From Sphingomonas cannabina (GTDB lineage: Bacteria; Pseudomonadota; Alphaproteobacteria; Sphingomonadales; Sphingomonadaceae), in contig NZ_CP090059.1 in assembly GCF_021391395.1 (NCBI RefSeq), positions 2,217,001 through 2,281,000 of the forward strand: 64,000 nucleotides of DNA, in the 5' to 3' direction. The translations under genes and the position numbers were made by a program. Below are positions 19,420 to 29,022 of the stretch, piece after piece. How positions within the stretch are numbered: position 1 is the first letter of the stretch; each line of letters starts with the position of its first letter. The notes beneath the pieces were generated by a model, which saw only the letters and a list, made by a program, of their open reading frames with translations, did not search any database and was not told the origin of the DNA.

Positions 19420-20664
19420 TTAGCCGGCGACGAGCAGCCCGTGGTGCTTCTTGCCCGCCGAGATGCGGACCTGGCCATTGCCGACGCTGACGACGAATGT
19501 TTCGTCCGCGACCTTCTCGCCCTCGACCCGGGCGCCGCCGCCGGCGATCAGCCGCCGCGCCTCGCCCTTGGACGCGCAGAAGCCGAGGCCCACCAGCGCG
19601 TCGACGATGCCGATGCCGTCGCCCGAAACCGTGAGACTCGGCAGCGCGTCGCCGGCAGCGCCTTCCTCGAAGGTCTTGCGCGCCGTCTCGGCCGCCTCCT
19701 CGGCGGCGGCGCGGCCGCGGCACATGGCGGTGGCTTCGGTAGCGAGGATCTTCTTGGCCTCGTTGATCTCGGCGCCTTCCAACGCCTCCAGCCGGGCGAT
19801 CTCGTCGAGCGGCAGGTCGGTGAACAGGCGAAGGAAACGGCCGACGTCGCGGTCGTCGGTGTTGCGCCAGAACTGCCAGTAATCGAAGTGCGGCAGCTGG
19901 TCCTCGTGCAGCCACACCGCGCCGGCCATGGTCTTGCCCATCTTGCCGCCGTCCGCGGTGGTGATGAGCGGCGTGGTGACGCCATAGACATCGGTCCCGT
20001 CCATGCGGCGGGCGAGCTCGATGCCGTTGACGATGTTGCCCCACTGGTCCGACCCGCCCATCTGCAGCCGGCAGCTGGCACGCCGCGACAGCTCCATGAA
20101 GTCATAGGCCTGCAGGATCATGTAGTTGAACTCGAGGAAGCTCAGCGATTGCTCGCGATCGAGCCGGAGCTTGACCGAATCGAAGCTCAGCATCCGGTTG
20201 ATCGAGAAATGCTGCCCGACCTCGCGCAGGAAGGGGATATATTCGAGCCGGTCGAGCCATTCGGCATTGTCGACCATGATCGCGTCGGTCGGGCCCCCCG
20301 ATTCCCCTTCAGGCGCGAAGGTCAGGAATCGCTCGAAGATGCGGCGGATCGAGGCGACGTTTCCGGCGATCACCTCCTCCGTCATCAGCTTGCGCGCTTC
20401 GTCCTTGAAGCTCGGGTCGCCGATCTTGCCGGTGCCGCCGCCCATCAGCACGATCGGCTTGTGCCCGGTCTGCTGGAGACGACGCAGCAGCATGATCTGG
20501 ACGAGGCTGCCGACATGCAGCGACGGCGCGGTGGGATCGAAGCCGATATAGCCCGGCACCACCTGCTTGGCGGCGAGGGCGTCGAGGCCCTCGGCATCGG
20601 TGAGCTGGTGGATGTAGCCGCGCGTCGAGAGCAGGCGGAGCAGGTCGGACTGGAAATCGGTCAT
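19420..20664 (-). CDS. tyrS: Tyrosyl-tRNA synthetase
   Basis: 414 residues; class I synthetase that charges tRNA-Tyr. The HIGH-like motif is HVGS (PSLHVGSLV) and the KMSKS-like loop reads KMGKT ([10 protein letters not shown]), with the Tyr-binding [11 protein letters not shown] between them. An S4 RNA-binding domain forms the C-terminus ([20 protein letters not shown]). The ATG start MTDFQSDLL fits homologues. It lies 34 bases downstream of the ArsR gene on the same strand, so some read-through is possible. Confidence 0.96.
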   Translation of the reverse strand: MTDFQSDLLRLLSTRGYIHQLTDAEGLDALAAKQVVPGYIGFDPTAPSLHVGSLVQIMLLRRLQQTGHKPIVLMGGGTGKIGDPSFKDEARKLMTEEVIAGNVASIRRIFERFLTFAPEGESGGPTDAIMVDNAEWLDRLEYIPFLREVGQHFSINRMLSFDSVKLRLDREQSLSFLEFNYMILQAYDFMELSRRASCRLQMGGSDQWGNIVNGIELARRMDGTDVYGVTTPLITTADGGKMGKTMAGAVWLHEDQLPHFDYWQFWRNTDDRDVGRFLRLFTDLPLDEIARLEALEGAEINEAKKILATEATAMCRGRAAAEEAAETARKTFEEGAAGDALPSLTVSGDGIGIVDALVGLGFCASKGEARRLIAGGGARVEGEKVADETFVVSVGNGQVRISAGKKHHGLLVAG

Positions 20665-20698
20665 GATGCGCGCCGCATAGCCAATGCGCGCGCGTGCG

Positions 20699-21061
20699 TC
20701 AGCCCCGTGTCGGTTCGGACCCCGCCTGCGCCATTGGATCATTCTTCGCATAAGCGGCGAGAATGGCGGAGATCAGGCCGGGAAAGCGCGCATCCACCTC
20801 CGTGCAGCGCGAGGTGTTGCGTACCTCGACACCCTGCCGCTCGGACCGGATCAGCCCGGCCTCGCGCAGCAGCTTGAAATGGTGGGAGAGCGACGACTTC
20901 GGGATCACGCGGTCACCGATGTTGGCGAAGGCCGAGCAGGTCGGAGCGCAGCCGTTCCCGGCGATCCGGGCAAAAATGGCTACGCGCTCCGGATCGGAGA
21001 GCGCGTGGAGGATCGCCTCCACCGGCACGTCGTCGATCGAAGGGTGAAACAGCGGCCGCAT
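20699..21061 (-). CDS. ArsR-family transcriptional regulator
   Basis: 120-residue winged-helix repressor. The helix-turn-helix lies around residues 50-72 ([20 protein letters not shown]), in the ArsR/SmtB pattern. It has a few cysteines (Cys38, Cys42) but no full CxCxxC metal site, so it may answer to something other than arsenic. It is divergent from the short-chain dehydrogenase gene, which is the likely target. Confidence 0.88.
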   Translation of the reverse strand: MRPLFHPSIDDVPVEAILHALSDPERVAIFARIAGNGCAPTCSAFANIGDRVIPKSSLSHHFKLLREAGLIRSERQGVEVRNTSRCTEVDARFPGLISAILAAYAKNDPMAQAGSEPTRG

Positions 21062-21099
21062 GGTTTTTTTAGTTAGGGGGTCTTGAAGGTGAGTTCAAC

Positions 21100-21118
21100 A
21101 GTTCCAGATTTCCGAACT
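21100..21118. promoter_or_regulatory. Candidate operator in the arsR-SDR divergent region
   Basis: A 19-bp inverted repeat AGTTC-N9-GAACT sits midway between the two divergent starts, with a further half site AGTTC eight bases to its left. The position suits an ArsR-type operator controlling both genes. No binding evidence. Confidence 0.4.
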
Positions 21119-21167
21119 ATGGGAGTAAGGCGCCATTCCGGCGACCGGCCCATGAGGAATTGAAGTC

Positions 21168-21914
21168 ATGTCGAAACTTGCAGGCAAGGTCGCGGTCGTC
21201 ACCGGAGCATCCAAGGGTATCGGCGCCGGCATCGCCCGGGCGCTGGCCGCCGCGGGCGCCGCAGTCGTGGTGAACTATGCATCGAGCAAGGCCGGAGCGG
21301 ATGCGCTGGTCGCGGACATCACCGCAGCGGGCGGGAAGGCGATCGCGGTACAGGCCGACGTGTCGAAGGCGGACCAGGCCCAGGGCCTGATCGATGCTGC
21401 GGTGAGCAGCTTCGGCCGGCTGGACGTGCTGGTCAACAATTCGGGCGTCTACGACTTCGCGGCGATCGAGGAGGTGACCGAGGACCATTATCGCAAAATG
21501 TTCGACGTCAATGTGCTCGGCCTGCTGCTGACCACGGGCGCGGCCGCAAAGCATCTCGGCGAGCGCGGCAGCGTGATCAACATCTCTTCGGCGGTCACCA
21601 GCGTGCTGATGCCGAACTCCGCCGTCTATACCGGCACCAAGGGCGCGGTGGACGCGATCACCGGCGTACTGGCCAACGAGCTCGGCCCCCGCAAGATCCG
21701 CGTCAACGCGATCAACCCGGGCGTGGTGGAGACCGAGGGCACGCATACCGCGGGCGTCATCGGATCGGAGCTGGAGAGCGGCTTCGTCGCGCAGACTCCA
21801 CTCGGCCGGATCGGCCAGCCCGACGATATCGCGGATATCGCGGTCTTCCTGGCCTCGGACGACGCGCGTTGGCTGACGGGCGAGAAGCTCGTCGCGAGCG
21901 GCGGGCTGCGATAG
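21168..21914 (+). CDS. Short-chain dehydrogenase/reductase (classical SDR)
   Basis: 248 residues; NAD(P)-dependent oxidoreductase. Cofactor motif TGASKGIG at 13-19, the VNNSGV strand in place of NNAG, catalytic Ser at 140/141, Tyr154 and Lys158 (YTGTK), and the NPGVVETEGT segment after it. It resembles 3-oxoacyl-ACP reductase or glucose dehydrogenase-like SDRs, and the substrate cannot be assigned. A repressor gene is divergently placed, so expression is probably inducible. Confidence 0.9.
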   Translation: MSKLAGKVAVVTGASKGIGAGIARALAAAGAAVVVNYASSKAGADALVADITAAGGKAIAVQADVSKADQAQGLIDAAVSSFGRLDVLVNNSGVYDFAAIEEVTEDHYRKMFDVNVLGLLLTTGAAAKHLGERGSVINISSAVTSVLMPNSAVYTGTKGAVDAITGVLANELGPRKIRVNAINPGVVETEGTHTAGVIGSELESGFVAQTPLGRIGQPDDIADIAVFLASDDARWLTGEKLVASGGLR

Positions 21915-21930
21915 GACGAACGGCTATGCA

Positions 21931-22060
21931 AATCCTCCCCCGCCAGGGGGAGGTGTCAGCCGTAGGCTGACGGAGGGGGAGGACGGCGAGCCATTATCGG
22001 CGTGCTTCCTCCCCCTCCGTCACGCTCCGCGTGCCACCTCCCCCTGGCGGGGGAGGATTG
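21931..22060. repeat. Paired REP-like palindrome, copy of 12725-12855
   Basis: The same outer arms (AATCCTCCCCCGCCAGGGGG and complement) and inner GTCAGCC/GGCTGAC and CGTCACGC hairpins as the copy about 9 kb upstream, in the same orientation. It lies between the SDR and DOMON-like genes. Confidence 0.87.
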
Positions 22061-22105
22061 AAAAGGAGGCACGCATTGGCACCACGGCGCTCCCGGTCTA
22101 GCGCT

Positions 22106-22624
22106 ATGTCCATGAAGTTGATCCCCCATCCCGCATCACCGCCTGACCGGGTGGATACTGTCCAGGTGGAGGCGGACATCCGGCGCGGGATCAGTGCGCT
22201 TGCCTATCGAGTCGTCGGTGGTTCGATCCGGGTTCCGTCCGCCGCGGAGCCGGTCCGCACCGACGGGTTGTGGCGGTTCACCTGTTTCGAGCTGTTCGTG
22301 AAGCCGGAGGATGGAGAGGAATATTTCGAGCTCAACTTCTCGCCCTCCACGCAATGGGCGGCGTATCGCTTCGACGGGTATCGCGATGGGATGCGCGACC
22401 AGCCGCTGGCGGCGCCGACCATCGAACCGATCGAGGATGGCATCCGCGTGACCGTCGATCTCGGTGGCCTGCCGGCGGGCGACTGGCGCGTCGCCCTGAC
22501 CGCCGTCGTCGAGGAGCAGAACGGCACCAAATCCTATTGGGCGCTCGCGCATCCGCCGGAAAAGCCCGATTTCCACGACGACGCTTGCTTCGCCCTCGAA
22601 CTCTCGGCAGCAGACGAGCCATGA
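22106..22624 (+). CDS. DOMON-like domain protein
   Basis: 172 residues, beta-rich. The segments LWRFTCFELFVKP, YFELNFSPSTQWAAY and SYWALAHPPEKPDFH are characteristic of the DOMON-like domain proteins of sphingomonads, related to carbohydrate- or haem-binding sandwich folds. No signal peptide is evident. Its stop overlaps the ATG of the DUF1343 gene by 4 bases, so the two probably act together on cell-wall sugar. ATG 22106 is used; ATG 22112 is equally possible. Confidence 0.8.
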   Translation: MSMKLIPHPASPPDRVDTVQVEADIRRGISALAYRVVGGSIRVPSAAEPVRTDGLWRFTCFELFVKPEDGEEYFELNFSPSTQWAAYRFDGYRDGMRDQPLAAPTIEPIEDGIRVTVDLGGLPAGDWRVALTAVVEEQNGTKSYWALAHPPEKPDFHDDACFALELSAADEP

Positions 22625-23817
22625 AATTCGGTATCGATCGCCTGCTCGCCGACCCCGAGCTGCGCAAGCCGCTGGAGGGCAGGCGCGTCGCGCTGCTCGC
22701 GCATCCCGCCTCGGTGACGGCGGACCTCACCCATTCGCTCGACGCGCTGGTGGCGGCGGGGCTGAACGTCTCGGCGGTGTTCGGGCCGCAGCATGGGGTG
22801 CGGGGCGACCTCCAGGACAATATGATGGAGTCGCCCGACTTCACCGATCCCACTTACGGGATGCCGGTGTTCAGCCTCTATGGCGAGGTGCGGCGGCCGA
22901 CCGGGCAGTCGATGCACACCTTCGACGTGATGCTGGTCGACCTGCAGGATGTCGGCTGCCGCATCTACACCTTCGTCACGACGCTGCTCTATGTGCTCGA
23001 GGCGGCGGCCGAGCACGGCAAGTCGGTATGGGTGCTCGATCGGCCCAATCCCGTGGGGCGCCCGGTCGAGGGGCTGATGCTGCGGCCAGGGTGGGAGAGC
23101 TTCGTCGGGGCGGGGCCGATGCCGATGCGGCACGGGCTGACGCTCGGCGAGATGGGCGACTGGTTCATCCGGCACTTCGGCCTGGACGTCGACTATCGCG
23201 TGATCGAGATGGAAGGCTGGCAGCCCGATGCGGCGCCCGGCTTCGGCTGGCCGCCCGAGCGGCCCTGGATCAACCCGAGCCCCAATGCCGCCAACGTCAA
23301 CATGGCGCGTGCCTATGCCGGTACGGTAATGGTGGAGGGCGCGACGCTGTCCGAGGGGCGCGGCACCACCCGGCCGCTGGAGCTGTTCGGTGCGCCGGAC
23401 ATCGATGCGCGCGCGGTGATCGCCGAGATGCGCCGCCTCGCGCCCGACTGGCTGAACGGCTGCACGTTGCGGGATATCTGGTTCCAGCCGACCTTTCACA
23501 AGCATGTCGGGCAGCTCTGCTCGGGCGTGTTCATCCATGCCGAGGGGCCGGACTATGATCATCCGAGCTTCCGGCCGTGGCGGGTGCAGGCCTTGGGGTT
23601 CAAGGCGATCCGGCGGCTCTATCCGGACTACGATCTGTGGCGTGACTTTCCCTATGAATATGTGTTCGACAAGCTGGCGATCGACGTGATCAACGGCGGT
23701 CCGGCGTTGCGCGAATGGGTGGACGATGCCGCGGCGGCGCCGGGCGATCTTGATGCGCTGACGGTGCCTGACGAGGAAGCATGGAGCGCGGAACGGCGCG
23801 CCCATTTGCGGTACTGA
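22621..23817 (+). CDS. DUF1343 protein, exo-N-acetylmuramidase-like (NamZ family)
   Basis: 398 residues. The family (GH171, NamZ) removes terminal N-acetylmuramic acid from peptidoglycan fragments. Conserved blocks are visible: AVFGPQHGVRG near 60, DVMLVDLQDVGCRIYTF near 102-118, VLDRPNPVGR near 140, and WINPSPNAANVNMARAY followed by EGATLSEGRGTTRPLE. No signal peptide is apparent, which would place it in the cytoplasm in a wall-recycling route. It is translationally coupled to the DOMON-like gene. Confidence 0.87.
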   Translation: MKFGIDRLLADPELRKPLEGRRVALLAHPASVTADLTHSLDALVAAGLNVSAVFGPQHGVRGDLQDNMMESPDFTDPTYGMPVFSLYGEVRRPTGQSMHTFDVMLVDLQDVGCRIYTFVTTLLYVLEAAAEHGKSVWVLDRPNPVGRPVEGLMLRPGWESFVGAGPMPMRHGLTLGEMGDWFIRHFGLDVDYRVIEMEGWQPDAAPGFGWPPERPWINPSPNAANVNMARAYAGTVMVEGATLSEGRGTTRPLELFGAPDIDARAVIAEMRRLAPDWLNGCTLRDIWFQPTFHKHVGQLCSGVFIHAEGPDYDHPSFRPWRVQALGFKAIRRLYPDYDLWRDFPYEYVFDKLAIDVINGGPALREWVDDAAAAPGDLDALTVPDEEAWSAERRAHLRY

Positions 23818-23863
23818 CGCTGGCGAATTGCGTCGGACGCAACGCTTCCCTATCGGCTCAGCC

Positions 23864-25042
23864 ATGCTCGCCGGCCTGATTTTTGCGACCGAAGATGCGG
23901 AGGACCAGCCCGGCACGCTGGCAGCCACGCTGCCGTTCGGCGGATCGACGCTGATCGAGTATCAGGCGCGGCTGCTGGCGGCGGTGGGCGTCCGGCATCT
24001 GTTGGTCGTGGTCTCGCGGGTGACGCCGGCGCTGCTCGGCGCGACCAACCGCATCGGTGGCAAGGGCATGACGGTGGACGTCGTGCGCACCGCGCGCGAG
24101 GCGGCGGCCAAGGCGCATCCGCTTTCGCAGCTCATCGTCTTTGCCGACGGGCTGGTGACGACCGACGCGGTGGTCGAATGGATCGCGTCCGAGGCTCATG
24201 AGGCGCTGCTGGTCGCGCGCGACGGCGACGACGGCGCGGCGGGGGTGGAGCGGGTCGACAGCTCGCACAGCTGGGCGGGGCTGGCGCGCGTGCCGGCGGT
24301 GCGGCTCACGGACGTCGCCGTGATGCCGGAGGATTATGATTTCCAGTCGACCCTGCTCCGCCATTCCGCGCAGGCGGGCGCGGTGCAGCTGTTGCTGCCG
24401 CCGGCGACCGGACGCACCCGTCACGGTGTCGAGCGCAATGCGGCCGCGCTGCTCCGCCGCTCGAAGTCGGTGCTGGCCGCGCTCGGCGATCGGCGGACGG
24501 CGTGGGTCGACCGCTTCGTCTTCACGCCGATCACCGGCTGGACGCTGCCGCAGCTCGTCGCGCGCAGCGTGCCCGGGTGGGCGCTGCTGGCGGCGGGGGG
24601 CGTGCTGACGCTCGGCGGGCTTGTGTTGCTCTACCGTCTGATGGCGTGGCCGGGGCTGGCGCTGATCGTGGTTGCGACCGCGGCCTTCTCGACCGGGTCG
24701 ATGCTGAGCTGGCTGCGCGGCGAGGATGCCCGTGCACGACTCCAGGAGCGGGCGATCGGGGCGGTGGCGGCGCTTGGCGCGTTGCTGCTCGGGTTCGCGG
24801 CGTGGCGCGGGTCAGGCGATACGGCGGGGATCGCGCTGGCGGTGACGCTGATCGGACTGGTCGCGCTCATCGAACGGGTGCAGGTCGAGCGGCGGCGCTG
24901 GTGGGGAACGCCTGGCGCTTATCCGTTGCTGCTGCTGCCGTTCGTGGTCGTCGGTTATCCGACGCTGGGATTGGTAGCGGCCGTCGTCTACGCGTTCGCC
25001 TCGCTCGCCCGGGCAATTGAGGACAGCCGGCAAAAGGCTTAG
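23864..25042 (+). CDS. Membrane protein with nucleotidyltransferase-like N-terminus
   Basis: 392 residues. The first about 200 resemble a sugar-nucleotide transferase Rossmann fold (TLPFGGSTLIEYQARLLAAVGVRHLLVVV), but the classical GxGTR start motif is missing and replaced by LIFATEDAED. From about residue 235 there are several hydrophobic helices, including WALLAAGGVLTLGGLVLLY and YPLLLLPFVVVGYP. No CDP-alcohol transferase motif is seen in that part. It precedes the DUF2336 and kinase-like genes in the same direction. Function not recognised; an inactive or divergent nucleotidyltransferase fused to a membrane anchor is the best description. Confidence 0.7.
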   Translation: MLAGLIFATEDAEDQPGTLAATLPFGGSTLIEYQARLLAAVGVRHLLVVVSRVTPALLGATNRIGGKGMTVDVVRTAREAAAKAHPLSQLIVFADGLVTTDAVVEWIASEAHEALLVARDGDDGAAGVERVDSSHSWAGLARVPAVRLTDVAVMPEDYDFQSTLLRHSAQAGAVQLLLPPATGRTRHGVERNAAALLRRSKSVLAALGDRRTAWVDRFVFTPITGWTLPQLVARSVPGWALLAAGGVLTLGGLVLLYRLMAWPGLALIVVATAAFSTGSMLSWLRGEDARARLQERAIGAVAALGALLLGFAAWRGSGDTAGIALAVTLIGLVALIERVQVERRRWWGTPGAYPLLLLPFVVVGYPTLGLVAAVVYAFASLARAIEDSRQKA

Positions 25043-25077
25043 GCCCCCATTAACGACAGTCGGCATAGCAGAGAGCC

Positions 25078-26190
25078 ATGTCGGAGATTTCCGAAGGCAT
25101 TGCGGGAACGATCGGCCCCGATGCGCAGGCATTGCTTGCGCGGGCTGCCGGCGCGGAGGCGCGCGGGCGGCGGGCGCTGCGTGCGGCCATCGACGACGCC
25201 TTTCTCGCGCCTGAAACCCGACTCGACGATCGCGCGCGGATCGCGCTGATCGGCCTTGTCGACGCGCTGGCGACCGCGATCGGGCAGGACGTCCGCGATC
25301 ATGCGGCGCGGGTGCTGATAGGGCGCGGCGAGGCGGGGCTTGCCGAGGCGTTGGCGGCCGGCTCCGTCGCGCTTGCCGATCGGCTGGCCGGAGCAGGCGT
25401 GCTGCGCGATCCCGAGCTGGTAGGCGAATGCCTGGCGCGGGTGCGGTGCGAGCTGATCGCCGCGGCGCTGCCCGCCGAAGCGCCGGCCGATCCCGATACG
25501 CCGAGCCTGGTCGTGCGCCTTACCGGCAGCACCGATCCTGTCGTGGCCGAGGCTGCGACGGCGGTCTTGGCGGGCGAGAGCCAGCGTCGCGCGATTGCGG
25601 AGGGCGGCGTGGTGAACGCCTCCGGCCTGCCGCCGGCGATCCATCGGCGATTGACCTGGTGGGTCGCCGCCGCGCTGCGCGAAGCCGCCGCAGCGGCGGC
25701 CGGCGATGCGCCCTCGATGCTCGATCGCGCGGTGATCGAGGCGGCGTTGCGCAACATCGCGGCCAATGAAGGGCAGGATCGGCTGGAAGCCGCGGCGATG
25801 CGGCTTGCCGAGGCGATCGACGCGCAGGCCGACGAGTTGCCGACTTTGCTCGACGAAGCCTTGCGCGATCGACGCGTCAGCCTGATGACCGCGTTTCTCG
25901 CCCATGCGCTGGGCGTCGACTATGAGATGGCGCGCGAGATCGTGCTTGATCCGACCGGGGAACGGCTGTGGCTGTCGCTGCGTGCGCTGGAGCTGCCGCG
26001 GCCGGCGATCGCGCGGGTCGGCTATCGGTTGTGCGAGGCCGATGGGCGGCGGGATCTCGACGGTTTTGCCGACATGCTCGACGTCGTCGCCGGCCTCGAT
26101 CCGCGTAGCGCGCGCCGGGCGATCGCGCCGCTGACGCTGCATCCGGAGTTCCGGACCGCGCTGGCGGCGTTCGATGGGGGGCGGCCGTGA
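25078..26190 (+). CDS. DUF2336 protein
   Basis: 370 residues, Ala/Arg-rich and almost entirely helical. It matches the alphaproteobacterial DUF2336 family by its pattern of HEAT-like helical repeats (DVRDHAARVLIGRGE, DPVVAEAATAVLAG). Family members are found beside histidine kinases and are thought to belong to signalling, but no biochemical role is established. Its stop overlaps the GTG of the kinase-like gene by 4 bases. Confidence 0.8.
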   Translation: MSEISEGIAGTIGPDAQALLARAAGAEARGRRALRAAIDDAFLAPETRLDDRARIALIGLVDALATAIGQDVRDHAARVLIGRGEAGLAEALAAGSVALADRLAGAGVLRDPELVGECLARVRCELIAAALPAEAPADPDTPSLVVRLTGSTDPVVAEAATAVLAGESQRRAIAEGGVVNASGLPPAIHRRLTWWVAAALREAAAAAAGDAPSMLDRAVIEAALRNIAANEGQDRLEAAAMRLAEAIDAQADELPTLLDEALRDRRVSLMTAFLAHALGVDYEMAREIVLDPTGERLWLSLRALELPRPAIARVGYRLCEADGRRDLDGFADMLDVVAGLDPRSARRAIAPLTLHPEFRTALAAFDGGRP

Positions 26191-27551
26191 ACGCGGTCGA
26201 CACCACGCTGGTCCCGGTGATGGCGCGGATCGACGCGGACGGGCGGCTGGCGAGCGCGGAGCCGCGGCTGATCGATCTCGTCCGCCGCGCCGGTGGCGAT
26301 CTGGGCGCACCGCTGCCTATCCCCGAGCTGGCCGCGCTGGCGCGGCTGGCGGTGCGGCTCGGCATCGCCATCGCGCGCGAGGTGACGGTGGCGGACGGAT
26401 CGGACGATCTCGACCTGCTGGTCCGCGCCGAGCCCGATGCCGAGGGCGTCACGCTCGCCGCAAGCGGATGGTATGCGCGGCCGGCGTGGCGCGCGCCGGC
26501 GCCGGCCGTCCTGCCCGTCGCCGATCCGGTGGTGGGCGAAGACGACTGGCGGTGGGATGCCGATGCGGCTCTCAGGATCACCTATCTCCAGCCCGATGCG
26601 GGGCGGCGCTATGGCTTCGATGCGGCGGCGGCGCTCGGCGAGCCGCTCAATCGCCTGTTCGTGCTGGCGGAGGACGAGCAGGGTGCCCTTCCGATCCTGA
26701 ATGCGGTCGCGGCGCAGATGCGTTTCGACGGTCAGCAGGCGGAGCTGCGCGGCACCGGGCGTCGCGTGCGGCTGTCGGCGGCGCCGCGGATCGACCAGCA
26801 GGGGCGGTTCGCGGGTTTCGTCGGCGTCGCGCATATGCTCGAGGACGTGACCGCCGATGATGATGCTCCGGCTGCGGCATTTCCGGAGGGTTTCGGTACG
26901 GAGCTGGGCCGTGCGCTGAGAGCGCCTCTCGAGCGGATCATCGCCAATGCCGACAGCATGAGCGCGGAGATCGAGGGGCCGCTCGCGGCAAGCTACACCG
27001 ATTATGCGGGCGACATCGCCGCGGCCGGGCGGCACCTGCTGGGGCTCGTCGACGATCTGGTCGATCTGGAGGCGGTGGAGCGCGAGGACTTCACGATCCA
27101 GCCTGAGCCGATCGACCTGGCCGATGTCGCGCGGCGTGCGGCGGGGCTGCTCGCCGTGCGAGCGGCCGAGCAGCGCGTCCATATCGACAAGCCGGAGGCG
27201 GACGAGGCGCTGCCGGCGACCGGCGATTTCCGGCGCGCGTTGCAGGTGATGGTCAACCTGATCGGCAATGCCGTGCGCTATTCGCCGGCAGGCGGCACCG
27301 TCTGGGTGCGGTCGGGCCTTCAGGACAGCGCGGCGTGCGTGATCGTCGCGGACCAGGGCAAGGGCATCGCCCCCGAGGACCAGGCGCGTATCTTCGAGAA
27401 GTTTGAGCGGGTCGACGGGAGTGAGCCGGGCGGCAGCGGGCTCGGCCTCTATATCTCGCGGCGGCTGGCGCGGGCGATGGGTGGCGATATCCTGGTCGAC
27501 AGTGCGCCGGGGCAGGGAGCGCGGTTCGTTTTTTCGCTGCCGGGGCGGTGA
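26187..27551 (+). CDS. PAS histidine-kinase-like protein, phospho-acceptor His apparently replaced
   Basis: 454 residues from a GTG coupled to the DUF2336 stop. A PAS-like region occupies about 115-225 (WRWDADAALRITYL and FVGVAHMLEDVT). The dimerisation helix pair follows at about 235-295, but the H-box reads GRALRAPL where kinases have SHELRTPL, putting Arg242 at the histidine position. The ATP-binding domain is intact: N-box MVNLIGNAVRYSP, G1 DQGKGIAPED, F-box FEKFERVD and G2 GGSGLGLYISRR. No membrane segment is seen, so it is cytoplasmic. It may bind ATP without autophosphorylating, or use another acceptor. Confidence 0.85.
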   Translation: MNAVDTTLVPVMARIDADGRLASAEPRLIDLVRRAGGDLGAPLPIPELAALARLAVRLGIAIAREVTVADGSDDLDLLVRAEPDAEGVTLAASGWYARPAWRAPAPAVLPVADPVVGEDDWRWDADAALRITYLQPDAGRRYGFDAAAALGEPLNRLFVLAEDEQGALPILNAVAAQMRFDGQQAELRGTGRRVRLSAAPRIDQQGRFAGFVGVAHMLEDVTADDDAPAAAFPEGFGTELGRALRAPLERIIANADSMSAEIEGPLAASYTDYAGDIAAAGRHLLGLVDDLVDLEAVEREDFTIQPEPIDLADVARRAAGLLAVRAAEQRVHIDKPEADEALPATGDFRRALQVMVNLIGNAVRYSPAGGTVWVRSGLQDSAACVIVADQGKGIAPEDQARIFEKFERVDGSEPGGSGLGLYISRRLARAMGGDILVDSAPGQGARFVFSLPGR

Positions 27552-27554
27552 TTC

Positions 27555-27695
27555 CATTCCTCCCCAAGCTTGCTTGGGGAGGGGGACCGCCGAAGGCGGT
27601 GGAGGGGACGACGGCGAAGCCGGCGCTGCGCGCCACCCCTCCACCACGCGACTGCGTCGCGCGGTCCCCCTCCCCGAGACAAGCTCGGAGAGGAA
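27555..27695. repeat. REP-like paired palindrome between the kinase-like gene and gltA
   Basis: Outer arms CCTCCCCAAGCTTGCTTGGGG and CCCCGAGACAAGCTCGGAGAGG enclose a GAAGGCGG hairpin and a GCGACTGCGTCGC hairpin. It separates two convergent genes and belongs to the same family as 18877-19011 and 59876-60008, with diverged outer arms. Confidence 0.82.
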
Positions 27696-27701
27696 CGGGA
27701 A

Positions 27702-28988
27702 TCAGCGCTTGTCGATCGGAACGTAATCGCGCTCGGTCGGCCCGGTATAGAGCTGGCGCGGGCGGCCGATCTTCTGGTCGGGATCGGAGATCATCTCGTT
27801 CCACTGCGCGACCCAGCCGACGGTGCGGGCGAGGGCGAACAGGGCTGTGAACATCGTCGTCGGGAAACCGATCGCCGACAGGATCACGCCCGAGTAGAAA
27901 TCGACGTTCGGGAACAGCTTCTTCTCGATGAAGTAATCGTCCTTGAGCGCGATCTCCTCGAGCTGGAGCGCGACGTCGAATACCGGGTCGGAGACGTTCA
28001 TCGCCTTGAACACCTCGCGCACCGTCTTCTGCATCACGGTCGCGCGTGGATCGTAGTTCTTGTAGACGCGGTGGCCGAAGCCCATCAGGCGGAACGGGTC
28101 GTTCTTGTCCTTGGCGCGGGCGATATATTCCGGGATGCGCTCGGGCTTGCCGATCTCGCGCAGCATGTTGAGCGCCGCCTCGTTGGCGCCGCCGTGCGCG
28201 GGGCCCCACAGGCAGGCGATGCCCGCTGCGATGCAGGCGAAGGGATTGGCGCCCGACGAGCCGGCGAGGCGCACGGTCGAGGTCGAGGCGTTCTGCTCAT
28301 GGTCGGCATGGAGGATGAAGATCCGGTCCATCGCCTTTTCGATCACCGGATCGACGACATAATCCTCTGCCGGCACGCCGAAGGTCATGCGCAGGAAGTT
28401 GCCGGTGTAGGAGAGGTCGTTCTGCGGATAGAGGAACGGCTGGCCGATCGTGTACTTGTACGCCATCGCCGCGATCGTCGGCATCTTTGCGATCAGCCGG
28501 TGGCTGGCGATCATCCGCTGGGTCGGATCGGTGATGTCGGTCGAGTCGTGGTAGAAGGCCGACAGCGCGCCGACCACGCCGCACATCACCGCCATCGGAT
28601 GCGCGTCGCGGCGGAAGCCGCGGTAGAAGGTCGCGAGCTGCTCGTGCAGCATCGTGTGACGGGTGATGGTGTGGGTGAACTTGTCGAGCTCGTCCTTGCT
28701 CGGCAGCTCGCCGTTGAGCAGGAGGTAGCTGACCTCCATGAAGCTCGAATGCTCGGCGAGCTGGCCGATCGGATAGCCGCGGTGGAGCAGCACGCCGGCG
28801 TCGCCGTCGATGTAGGTCAGCGCCGATTCGCAGCTCGCCGTCGAGGTGAAGCCGGGATCGTAGGTGAACATCCCCGACTCGCCGTAGAACTTGCGGATGT
28901 CGATCACATCCGGACCCACGCTGCCCTTGCGGACGGGGTAGTCGTGGTTGCCGATCGCGATCGCGGGTTTGTCGGCGACTTCGCTCAT
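27702..28988 (-). CDS. gltA: Citrate synthase
   Basis: 428 residues, the length of type II bacterial citrate synthases; condenses oxaloacetate with acetyl-CoA. Active-site segments are visible: [15 protein letters not shown] with the catalytic His, [13 protein letters not shown], and [14 protein letters not shown]. The start MSEVADK is chosen because the frame upstream lies inside gltX. It is 34 bases downstream of gltX on the same strand, suggesting co-transcription. Confidence 0.97.
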   Translation of the reverse strand: MSEVADKPAIAIGNHDYPVRKGSVGPDVIDIRKFYGESGMFTYDPGFTSTASCESALTYIDGDAGVLLHRGYPIGQLAEHSSFMEVSYLLLNGELPSKDELDKFTHTITRHTMLHEQLATFYRGFRRDAHPMAVMCGVVGALSAFYHDSTDITDPTQRMIASHRLIAKMPTIAAMAYKYTIGQPFLYPQNDLSYTGNFLRMTFGVPAEDYVVDPVIEKAMDRIFILHADHEQNASTSTVRLAGSSGANPFACIAAGIACLWGPAHGGANEAALNMLREIGKPERIPEYIARAKDKNDPFRLMGFGHRVYKNYDPRATVMQKTVREVFKAMNVSDPVFDVALQLEEIALKDDYFIEKKLFPNVDFYSGVILSAIGFPTTMFTALFALARTVGWVAQWNEMISDPDQKIGRPRQLYTGPTERDYVPIDKR

Positions 28989-29022
28989 GCGCGCTGTCCT
29001 TTTCTCTGTCCGGCCCAGGTGT

